Shown here: positions 55,591 through 64,000 of the stretch, piece by piece
Layout of the letters: each line of letters begins with the position of its first letter
Numbering within the stretch: the stretch's first letter is position 1
NCBI GenBank assembly: GCA_023052935.1
Contig: CM041298.1
Span: 52,955,813-53,019,812 of the forward strand
Source of the DNA: Piezodorus guildinii
Taxonomy: Eukaryota; Arthropoda; Insecta; Hemiptera; Pentatomidae
Length of the DNA: 64,000 nt
Direction: 5' to 3'
Notes under the pieces: model-generated
Seen by the model: the letters and a program-made list of their open reading frames with translations, nothing else
Databases searched by the model: none
Told to the model about the DNA's origin: nothing
Made by a program: the position numbers and the translations under genes

Positions 55591-57565
55591 TGTCTTGGAA
55601 AAATCGAAAATAAAAAGAACAAACCTTGGTTCGACAGGGATTGTCAAAATATGTGCGAAAAAAGAAAAACCGCTAAACTGAATTCCTTAAATAATCCAAG
55701 CTATAATAATGTGGCTTATTTTCGGTTAGTAAAGAATGAAACTTCAAAACTCCTAAAAAATAAGAAAAGAGAGTATCTTAAAGGCAAAATAATAGAAATA
55801 GAAAAACACAGAAACGAAAATAACGTAAGAAGATGTACAAAGGTATAAACAAATCGCGTAAAAGATTTCAACCTCTATTGAATGCGGTTAAAGATGCAAA
55901 TAACAATATAATTGCGGATCCTTCTGAGATATTAAATAAATTTAAACAACACTTTGACGGCATCTTAAATACGGAAAATAATAATCAATCTCCTCTCTCT
56001 GAATATCAGAGCGCTGAACCATGATAGACGCACCGAGTAAAGAGGAAGTCGAAATGGCGATAGGAAAATTAAAACGTTATAAGACCGCAGGAAATGATAA
56101 TATCACGAGTGAATTAATTAAGGCGTGTGAAGAAGCGGGCGTTTCCAAAATATATTTTTTAGTTAAAAAGATCTAGGAAACTGAAAAAATGCCCGAAGAA
56201 TGTAAAGAATCAATACTTATTCCGATTCACAAAAAAGGACCGAGGTCGGATTGTAACAACTATCGTGGGATCTCTCTTCTCCCAGTATGCTATAAAATAT
56301 TCTCGTCAATTCTAACTAGTCGAATCACGGAATACGCTGAGGAAATTATCGGAGATTACCAATGTGGTTTTAGGCGGAATCGCTCGACTATTGACCAAAT
56401 ATTTTCCTTACGTCAAATATTAGAGAAAAAATTGGAATACAACGGTGTAGTCCATCAACTTTATATCGATTTTAAAAAGGCTTATGATTCAATAGACCGT
56501 CAGAAGCTATATAACATCATGATTGAACAGGGAATACCTAGAAAGTTAGTAAACCTAGTAGAGATGTGTTTGTCGGAAACATTCCATAAAGTTAGAATCG
56601 GTCATAATTACTCCGAGAGATTTGAGGTGCGATCGGGTTTGAAACAGGGTGACTCCCTTTCACCTATGTTATTTAATATAGCTTTAGAATATGTCATAGA
56701 AAAGGTGATGTGTACCGAGAAAGGCTTAAATATGGGTGACAAGATTCCGGTTTTGGGGTATGCCGATGATCTGGTACTGCTAGGTGAAGACACGGAAACC
56801 ATACAACTAAATACAAGTGTGTTAATAAAAATCGGTAAAGAAATAGGACTCGAATTAAATACCGATAAAACGAAGTATATGATTAGAAGCAGAAACGGTG
56901 TCGATCTTGGTGATATTGATGTATCAGGTCATACTTTTGAACACGTAGAGAAATTCAAGTATTTAGGTTCAATTATAACTAGAAAAAATGAAATCCAGCA
57001 AGAAATAAAGTCCCGGTTAAAGGTGGGAAATGCGTGTTATTATTCAGTTGCTAAGTTACTGAGTTCGCGGCTTCTATCTAAAAACTTAAAGATTAGAATT
57101 TATAAAACTATTATTCTTCCAACGGTTCTTTACGGATGTGAAACGTGGCCGCTTAATTAAGGATGAACAACGGCTTAAGGTTTTCGAAAATAAGGTATTG
57201 CGTAAAATATTTGGCCCAAAGAGAGATGAGGCCACTGGGGAGTTTAGAAGGTTGCAAACGCGGAATTGCGGAACTTGCATCCTGTGAATATAATTGAGCT
57301 GATTGCATCGCGGAGACTCAAATGGGCGAGTAAAGTTGTTGGGCTCGATGACGAGCGGATTCCGAGAAAGTTGGTATTTGCTGATCCGACTGGTAGGCGT
57401 CCGAAGGGTAGGCCGAAGCGGAGACGGGAGGATTGCGTTAAGGCTGATCTCGGGAGCTTTGGCTTGAATGGATGAGCATTGGACGAGTCTGTGTAGGCGG
57501 AATTTGGTGGTATCGGCATCGAACCTTCGGGTTCGCTAAGCCTATTATTATTATTATTATTATTA
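55591..57565 (+). pseudogene. RTE-like retrotransposon, longest copy
   Basis: 5'-truncated: the endonuclease is missing and the copy begins in the linker (NKPWFDRDCQN). In order: linker with EYLKGKIIEIEKHRNENNVR, KEEVEMAIGKLKRYKTAGND, then a 323-codon open frame (56189-57160) with PIHKKGPRSDCNNYRGISLL, GFRRNRSTIDQIFSLRQIL, motif A YIDFKKAYDSIDR, motif B SGLKQGDSLSPMLFNIALEY and catalytic YADDLVLLGEDTE. It then breaks at CETWPLN (57160) and continues in another frame to GRPKRRREDCVKADLGS. Frame breaks lie near 55845, 56025, 56175, 57160 and 57255. 3' end ATCGAACCTTCGGGTTCGC then (ATT)n at 57543-57566. Confidence 0.85.
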
Positions 57566-57599
57566 TGTGGATAAAATCATATTTTTTTTTCTAAAATGT

Positions 57600-57710
57600 T
57601 CAGCTATCTAGCGGTATAGTATACATCTATATTACTTTGATTCAAAAAACACTAAAAATGGAACAAAAAAAAATTATATTTTTACTGTTTTCTCCTTTAT
57701 TTTGTTATTG
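57600..57710 (+). repeat. Family X internal fragment
   Basis: AGCTATCTAGCGGTATAGTAT to CTGTTTTCTCCTTTATTTTG, collinear with 48580-48665. Confidence 0.5.
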
Positions 57711-57714
57711 CGGA

Positions 57715-58250
57715 GTTGCTATGGGCTATACTAAACCATTGAATTATTCCCGTATCTAACCTCTACAATTCAAAATCCTTCGTAAATCCTCAATGCTCCT
57801 TACTTTTTCACGAATAAACTAATCCATAAAGACCTTATTATTGCTGATTTGGCCCGATCTAGATACCATTCATTTCATGACAAACGTCATTCCTACCCTA
57901 ATCCTCTAGTTTCAATCCTTTCTTCCTCTTCAATTCCTGACAATCCTCCGAGGCGTCGGAAAAGGAGATACCACGAGACCTTCTAGTTTTTAATAGATTT
58001 ATTGCTATTTACAACTGTATAATGATATACATCTAGTAAATGAGATACAAGATAAAAATGTCATGGATTCACATGTGGGGATTCTACCCATTGGCAGCTC
58101 CCCAATACCTTCTAGTTTAGAATATTTTTAGAGTGCTTCCATTGGAAAGCTTCTTTACATGTGTTATATGCCTTTTTTATATTTCATTCCAATTTACTTG
58201 TATTCCATTATACAGTTGTTAATTCTAATAAATAAATAAAAAAAATTGGT
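57715..58250 (+). pseudogene. Jockey 3' end with a 118-bp Jockey piece inserted in reverse
   Basis: ELLWAILNH-like and LRKSSMLLTFS-like decayed codons, then PPRRRKRRYHETF near 57950. At 57990-58107 lies a reversed copy of the family 3' UTR, flanked by CCTTCTAGTTT on both sides (57979-57989 and 58108-58118). The host 3' UTR then continues to the A-rich tail near 58245. Confidence 0.7.
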
Positions 58251-59066
58251 ATTGAAATGTTCAGCTTATATATTTACCCTCACAATACAGCAGTCAGAGC
58301 TTATGCATTTTTCACCAAACTTCATTACCTCCAACGTCATTGCATTTTCCATATTAATTTTTCTAAAATAAGCTTTCCATATGAATATTTATGCGTCTAA
58401 ATTATTTCTCTGTTTTTTCGGGCTGTTATCCAACAAGGAAAAATACTTCTGGTTATTCTCCTTAAGTTATCCTCATCCTAAAGAGTTCATATTTATCCAT
58501 ACTTGTATTACTAATAATTTTGAGTCATGTAATTTTCCAACTAAAATGTTATACACGTTATATAAAAATCAACTTAAAATATTTTTTAAATTAATGTTTT
58601 TAACTTGCTTTGAACTGCCTGGGTAAGTGAAAGTCGTGTGTTGCCCGCACGATTTTTAGATTATTTAATCAGAAACACATCTTTCCATCGAAGATCAGTC
58701 TAATTATTTAACCTTTTTTTTAGCTCTAGCTTAATTTAAAAGTTCCTAGAATCATTTTGACAACGAAGGCAATTGAAAATCAGATTCTTTAATAACGTGA
58801 TAAATACTTATGTTTGCCCGTTATCTAAAATATTTTCACTGTATTGACATTTATTACTGTCGAACTAGCTGAACCAGAAAGGACTTGGATCGTCCTTCAG
58901 CCCCTGAGTAAACTCAGGAATAGTTGGACCAAGTGGCTTTTAAGGGCTTCTAGTCAACCGTTGTAAGGCTAACACTTTGTCAGGCGTTTGGAAAACTTTT
59001 ATCTTTTGGTAGCTTTTCCCTGAGCGGAGATTGAAAGATAGGGTATTTAAGGAATCCTATTTATTT
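58251..59066. other. Unassigned sequence with a family X end
   Basis: A family X left end on the minus strand sits at 58620-58665 (GGTAAGTGAAAGTCGTGTG, TTGCCCGCACGATTTTTAG). 58860-59040 is of balanced composition but has no conserved frame. The 81-codon frame at 58381 is low-complexity. Confidence 0.4.
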
Positions 59067-59071
59067 AAGCA

Positions 59072-59380
59072 CTAGCCAGCTACTTCGTCTGCATCAATTT
59101 CTGTTATTATGATCGCTATTATGAAGTTTTTAAAAGAATATATTTTAAAGTAGTACTGCGTAAATGACATTTTTAATTTTATTTTATCGTGGCAGAAGAA
59201 CATACTGGTTTTCTCCGCAACCCGATCTTGACGTAAATCGATTCCTAAGTGTTTAAATGTTTTCCCCTGTGATTTATTAATTGTTACGGCAATAGATAAA
59301 TTAGCAGGAAATTGTAAATTGTTATGGCAAAAGATTAATTTAATTCTTTTAAAATTAGGATGTAAATCATTTGGAATCAT
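59072..59380 (-). pseudogene. PIF1-type helicase fragment, Helitron-like
   Basis: About 102 codons. The first 55 include QFPANLSIAVTINKSQGKTF followed by KHLGIDLRQD, matching the conserved helicase block of Helitron-encoded PIF1 proteins (FP..LA.AMTINKSQGQT). The expected next block with SHGQLYVALSR is replaced by unrelated AT-rich sequence, so this is a fragment. A worn family X copy starts 310 bases away (59690), but physical proximity is the only link. A host PIF1 gene is unlikely because only one motif is present. Confidence 0.65.
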
Positions 59381-59689
59381 TGGGATGCGAGGTTAATTTT
59401 CCCTTTATTTTCCCACATTTTTCACTGATTCATCACTCCTATTGGTCGCAGCGTGATGTTTTATAGCCTAAAGCCTTCCTCGATAGATGGACTCTCCAAC
59501 TCAAAAATTTTTCAATTTGAACCAGTACTTTCTGAGATTAGCGTTCAAACAAACAAACTCTTCTGCTTTAATATTAATATAGATATATATTTCATGTAAA
59601 TTGAATTTGATAAATAAAATAGTTTATTTTAATTCGATATTTAAACAAATTATTATTGAACCCTGGTTTATCTAACCAAACTCGTTTGT
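59381..59689. other. AT-rich spacer
   Basis: Nothing recognised. Confidence 0.4.
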
Positions 59690-60050
59690 TAAACAATTTG
59701 CTTTCACTTACCTATGTATGAAGTCCCGAAAAAAAGGTCTGTGTGTGTTTGTGTTTTAAGTCTAGCATGACGAATAGACTTACATAACTAGAATTACATA
59801 TTTAAGATGTTACAGCAACTTTTTCCGTAAAATCGGCTGACCGTAAGTGCTAATTTATACCATGTATCTTGCACTTTTTTATAATTTTCTCAAAAACGGC
59901 TTTAACGATTTTGATAAAATACGTTATATGGATCTAAACATTAATGAGCTTTAACATGATGTAGATTTTATTGCGATTGAAATAGTGTGACAGGACTTAA
60001 ATGCCGACATTTTGAATTTTCTTCCTCTAAAGTAACTTGTTTCTTTAATT
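59690..60050 (-). repeat. Family X copy, right half, minus strand
   Basis: TTTCACTTACCTATGTATG at the outer edge, GTCCCGAAAAAAAGGTCTGT, AAGATGTTACAGCAACTTTT and GTGACAGGACTTAAATGCCG in the usual order. Confidence 0.65.
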
Positions 60051-61012
60051 ATGGGCAAAGCCTACCTCTAGAAAAAATCGTGTTTTTTTAGGTACCAGAT
60101 TTTAGCCCTTCTATGTTGTTGTTTTTTTACGAAAGATTAACTGTTCACGCCATATGTTATGGCCTGATAAGGTTTTTCCTGGCTGTTTCATTGAAAATAA
60201 AAAACTCTATAATTATTTTAAGATCATTTTATTGTATAAATCTTTATTTTTTATTTAGTTTAAAATATATCTTGTAAATATAATTAAAAGTTTTTGTCAA
60301 GAAAGTGAAGAATAATAGAAGAGAAAGAAAAACAAAAGACGATCGTACTTCAATTGTTTTATAACTGCCTCGTGGTGAGGCGAGTCTTAATGTAGCGTCT
60401 GTACGGTGAAGATGTGCCGTATATAGACCCAAGTCACCTCCCAAGAAATTTTGAACGCTTGCAATCGTAACGTGTTTCTTCATCTTCTCATCGTTCCCCT
60501 TGGAACTTGGAAGAGCCGCCCTGCGGTCTTTTCCAACACTCAAGAGGACTTCGTTCAAGCCGCCCTGCGGTAATTTTCAATGTATCGGGAACTTGCACCC
60601 ATCTTCAGGATCCTGGTTTTTCATTTTCGAATAGTATCGGTTTTTACAAAACTCGGTCACTTATTACTATAAATAAAAAAATGTAGTAATATTTTTAATG
60701 TAATATATACTTTTTTCCAGGTACGCCCTTCTTCTTTTTGTTGTTGACGATTTGGCAAGAAGCTAAAAAACATCTCAACTTTACAGCTTGTATCGTATGT
60801 ATGATTTAATATACTTTTTAATATAAATTTTCCACGGGTACACTTTTAATAATTTAAAAAAACAATATTTCTTAACATTTGAAACAGTACTAGAATAAAT
60901 GAATCCAGTAAACTTAAGAATATATTAAATAATGGCATTGAAATACGTATATTCCAAGTTCTCCAAGCCCGCCGCCCATCTTATCTCAGATAGTTCGTAC
61001 ATCGTTATTATC
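60051..61012. other. Unassigned sequence with an unrecognised 104-codon frame
   Basis: The minus-strand frame 60244-60558 (first ~70 residues of even composition, including KKHVTIASVQNFLGGDLGLY and LHRTDATLRLASPRGSYK, then a hydrophobic Phe/Leu run and a K/Y/I tail) could be a decayed coding segment; I cannot name it. The 13-mer AGCCGCCCTGCGG occurs at 60514 and again at 60558, at the start of that frame. TTTTTCCAGGTACG at 60713 resembles a splice acceptor on the plus strand but leads to no ORF. Confidence 0.3.
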
Positions 61013-61213
61013 TTACATCTCAGTTTCATACAAATCCTCGGTCCACACCCGCAACACTCGATCGCGGTCTTCAGATCTGTATATAACGCCCCATTGAACC
61101 GCAGCTATTGACAGATCCTTCCTAATTCGCTCCGTGTCACGTGTCAGTATGGAATTCCATTCCCTCATATATTCGTCATTCCGATAATCTTTCGACCATC
61201 GAATTCCGTCTGT
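61013..61213 (-). pseudogene. Unidentified coding-like ORF
   Basis: 66 codons closed by TAA at 61013, bounded upstream by TGA at 61214. It includes IRWSKDYRNDEYMREWNSIL, TRDTERIRKDLSIAAVQWGV and RSEDRDRVLRVWTEDLYETE. Composition is strongly protein-like (many R, E, D and W, low N/K bias) in an AT-rich neighbourhood. The family is not recognised; it may be the end of a retrotransposon ORF or a host exon. Confidence 0.35.
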
Positions 61214-61469
61214 TCAATCACTTCCTTTCTGTCAAATTTCCGAAGAACTAAAAAAAAGATTTGCAAATCTTTAAAAACCAAATAATACTTAGAAGGTTTC
61301 GAGACCGTCTTTTATTTTTTTTTTTTTTTTTTTTAGGTCCAGATAGACATGCTGTTTAAAAGCCGTTTGGATGATAGTGTCTTTTATACTATAGTTATCC
61401 GGGGGTTAGAGTGTTTGTCTAGTTAGGTTTGAAGTAGTCAATTTTACACGTGTTAAAGTCTAAATAAAT

Positions 61470-61565
61470 AATTTTAGCAGCGTCAAAAGTGGGGACGTGA
61501 AGCTCTTATAACAGCCTTATATTTCCAACGTCGTGGGTTCAAATCCCGCTAGTGGAGTATAATAT
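61470..61565 (+). repeat. tRNA-like SINE head candidate
   Basis: GTGGGTTCAAATCCCGC forms a good T-arm with a box-B. The 5' half does not give a convincing D-arm or anticodon arm, so a tRNA gene is not called. It is followed by AGTATAATATTCTTGGTCC. Possibly a second SINE family. Confidence 0.35.
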
Positions 61566-61586
61566 TCTTGGTCCTTCGGAGTAAAA

Positions 61587-62515
61587 TTTTTTTATTTTAT
61601 TTTTTACATTTTATTGATGTTTACAACTGAGCATACAATAAGCAATAGGATAATTTACACTCATGGGCGTGAAAATGTTTTCTGAAGAAACTACCCAGTG
61701 GTAGCACTTCAATGTCAATTTAATTTAGTAGGTCTCGAGGCCATCGTCTTTTCAATCGCCTCGGAGGGTGTCAAGAATAGACTGGAATAAGTTCCGTACA
61801 AGAATCCTCTTGTGTATGTTGGAACTAAAAGAGACGTATCTGTTTCGGGATAGTTCAGCAACAAATAGGATATTTATGTCATAATAGATGATTTTATTCT
61901 GAACGAAATATGGAGCCTTTAGGAGTTTGTGAAGGATTTTGGATTGTAAGGATTGAGTGCGTGGATTATATGGTTTAGTAGAGCCCCCGATCTCGATTCC
62001 ATATGTCCCCATAAGTCTGACGATGGTAACATAATTGTGCTTTTTGTAATAAAGTGGGTGTTTTGAACGATTGTTTTGAATCGCGTAATTGTTGTAGTAA
62101 TTGTTATCTACGGGCAGTTTCTTGTCGTTTAATTCTTGTATGAGGATTCCATGTAAGACATTTGTCAAGAGTGAGTCCTAGGTATCGGATTTGTTAAATA
62201 GGCATAAGTATGGTATTATTAAAGGATACAGTGGGGCAGGATTTCATCGGTTTGCGACGAAGGGTAAAGGTAATTTTGTGGGAATTTTCAGGATTTATTT
62301 TAATCCTCCAGTTCTGACACCATTCCTCAATGGTTGTGATGTGGGACTGAAGGGTTTGGGATGCAGCGGTTGGATCATAGTGATCAAGTTTCATCCGCGT
62401 AAGTTGTGAAGACAGTGTTAGGATGGAGTGGAATATCAGCTGTATAAACGGAGTAAATGTAGAAATATGGTACCAATCTGTGCGATGTAAGTATTCATCA
62501 AAGATCTCTATCCAA
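61587..62515 (-). pseudogene. Jockey-type retrotransposon, 3' half, minus strand
   Basis: From the T-run at 61587-61612 (poly-A on the other strand), 3' UTR, RRLKRRW-equivalent (about 61750), NAPYFV-type KAPYFVQNKIIYYDINI, IVRLMGTYGIEIGGSTKP, KPMKSCPTVSFN and ADDT-equivalent region (about 62390) up to the palm. Frameshifts near 62165 and 62400. A gap and several substitutions mark it as an older copy. Confidence 0.75.
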
Positions 62516-63423
62516 ATTAAATTAAGGCAAAATTTAGGAATTTCATTGGAATATCGTCGGATTAGCAACATCAGCATAACGTGACGTTAAATGAACAAAC
62601 AAACATGAATTATTCCAAAATAGTCTTTTTGTCTTCGTATGAGGTAAGTCTATCTCGAAAATGGGAATAAGTTTGAAAATGAAATTTTTATATTTAAGAT
62701 AGTTGCATACCGTACATGTTAAAGTAACTTTTTCACACAAAAAGCTGTTTGGAATTGACACTTTATATCGTGATTTTGTTTATAAAAACGTCTTTATTAT
62801 TTTTGATCGAACTCTGTATATTAATTTATAATTAAAATGTCTTTAATATCAGGTATCTTACAAAATCTTCCAATTATTTGCTTTGGCTTCTTTACTTCAA
62901 AGTAACCGATAAAACGTAAAACTTTCTTAATATTACAGAAGAATAGATGTAATAAAAGTGAAATGAGGCGAAAGTTTTAGTTTATTTAAAGGCTAAGGAG
63001 CCCCAGAAAAAGCGTTATAACTTTTATTTATTATAAATAGATTATACCGCTAAATGCTTTTTTTCAATAAGTACTACTAATGGATGTATTATCATGAATA
63101 ACGTTGGTAGATGGATTAAAACTCGACAATAAGATGGATTAACTGTGGTCCTGGCAGCCAATCGAAATCAAGAATGAAAAGAAAGCACTTTGGTTGGCAA
63201 ATAAGTCCTTTCGGTTTTTCTGTTTTTTTTGTTTTTTTATACCACTATGATAAACTTATTTAATGAATTAATCCCTCACATGGCTTGATTATCCTGTTTG
63301 TAATATGTCAACAATTATTTCTGTTAACTATTTTTAAGTAATGTGTTTACTATTTCACTATGAATATGGAAGGAAATATCATTTCATTATCGGCATATTA
63401 TATTGTATTGCTTTATAAAAGGT
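62516..63423. other. Family X debris and unassigned sequence
   Basis: About 62640-62870 is a strongly decayed family X copy on the minus strand (GAGGTAAGTCTATCTCGAAA, CATGTTAAAGTAACTTTTTC). No gene in the rest. Confidence 0.4.
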
Positions 63424-63935
63424 AAGCTTGCTGCAGAAGATCGTAGAAAAATTCGCATTATTTTTAGGAATAATGGCTTAACCGAACCTACCTGTCATAA
63501 TTTTTTGTCAAACGTTTTTCCTGAAATTTTAACATAAATGATGCTCAACCGACGTGAAATTAAAACGAGTATTTTTAGGCGATTGTTGACAAAAATCCTA
63601 CCTAGTAAGTGCGAGAGATTGCTAGAAAACCATTTACACAAGCCCGCTTATGTTTCCAGGCCTAATGTTTGGGTCCCTTACTGTTTTACTGAACTCAATT
63701 TGGCAACAAGCATTTCTGTTTTTGATTCACTACGGAAACGGTTACAAAATCCAGTCTTGAAAATGTTAGTTAGAGGAGAAAAGAAAAATATATTTTACGA
63801 TAATATAGTCCGTCAAATACTTTAGGGACCTTGTAGTGGGGGCTTCCGAGAGAATGTCAAAACACTGATTGCTTCCAAAGAAAATAATGCTTCCACATGG
63901 TTAGATTTCAAGTGTTTTGTTTCCTATTAGCTTTG
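63424..63935 (+). pseudogene. Mariner-type transposase remnant
   Basis: An open frame runs to TAA at 63535, then continues in frame from ATG 63538 for 95 codons. It holds the WVPHELTE-equivalent NVWVPYCFTELNL, then ISVFDSLRKRL and MLVRGEKKNIFYDNIVRQ, which aligns with the mariner block VTGDEKWILYDNVKR. The first catalytic Asp of the D,D34D triad is lost (GDEKW became GEKKN). After the stop at 63823, ASTWLDFKCFVSY resembles the mariner WWDFKGIVYYEL block near 63890. Mariner transposases cut and paste at TA; this one is inactive. No terminal inverted repeats seen before the window ends. Confidence 0.65.
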
Positions 63936-64000
63936 ATATCAGGACAAACTTTTTATTTAACCGAACTTATTGGATTAATACATTAAAAATAAACACCTAG

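Noticed and set aside
53746..57160. Host gene resembling craniofacial development protein 2
   Set aside because: Databases often give that name to the endonuclease of such retrotransposons; here the RT motifs and (ATT)n-ended copies show an RTE-like element.
61480..61560. Possible tRNA gene
   Set aside because: A good T-arm only; no credible D-arm, anticodon arm or acceptor pairing, so a SINE or tRNA-like remnant is more likely. The same holds for 6803-6870.

Overview
This is a eukaryotic window, most likely from an arthropod and probably an insect. It is AT-rich, has no operon-like gene packing, and is built almost entirely of transposable elements: Jockey-type, RTE-like and CR1-like non-LTR retrotransposons, a Penelope-like element, Ty3/gypsy elements, tRNA-derived SINEs, and mariner and Helitron-type remnants. 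No host gene could be supported. The insect assignment is inference from the repeat repertoire and TTAGG-like motifs; the species cannot be fixed from the sequence alone.

Layout. 1-1160: two tandem arrays whose units carry CRE-, E-box-, CCAAT- and YY1-like motifs. 1287-1730: Jockey 3' fragment. 1729-4028: 2.3-kb element with 197-bp inverted ends that carry hammerhead-ribozyme-like cores. 4885-5840: RTE-like fragment. 7969-9087: internally deleted LTR retrotransposon in which protease is fused in frame to integrase. 9290-10594: two adjoining copies of an abundant non-coding repeat, here called family X. 11063-11350: unidentified coding remnant. 11740-12560: Jockey remnant.

13532-24530: the centrepiece, a Penelope-like element on the minus strand with two ~1.06-kb terminal repeats, each with a hammerhead-like core. 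It has a reverse transcriptase plus GIY-YIG endonuclease ORF broken by one frameshift, and a truncated upstream copy. Inside one terminal repeat sits a GC-rich Ty3/gypsy element (14254-19656) with 184-bp LTRs that differ at one base. Its gag and pol share a frame and are separated by one UGA. Its primer-binding site matches tRNA-Phe over 26 nt with the T-arm loop missing. Gypsy is therefore the youngest layer.

24531-35187: AT-rich filler with CR1-like, Jockey and family X pieces and a remnant of an uncharacterised TE-associated protein. 35190-42309: a large inverted duplication (two ~2.93-kb arms, 1.25-kb spacer). 42310-49230: Jockey and RTE-like fragments and a nested insertion series with readable target-site duplications (45590-47670). 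49230-57565: SINE copy, then two RTE-like copies, one split by 0.7 kb of foreign DNA. 57600-64000: further Jockey pieces, a Helitron-type helicase fragment, two unidentified ORFs and a mariner transposase remnant.

The genes do not form a pathway. The only nearly intact coding capacity is the gypsy gag-pol and the Penelope-like RT/endonuclease; everything else is broken.
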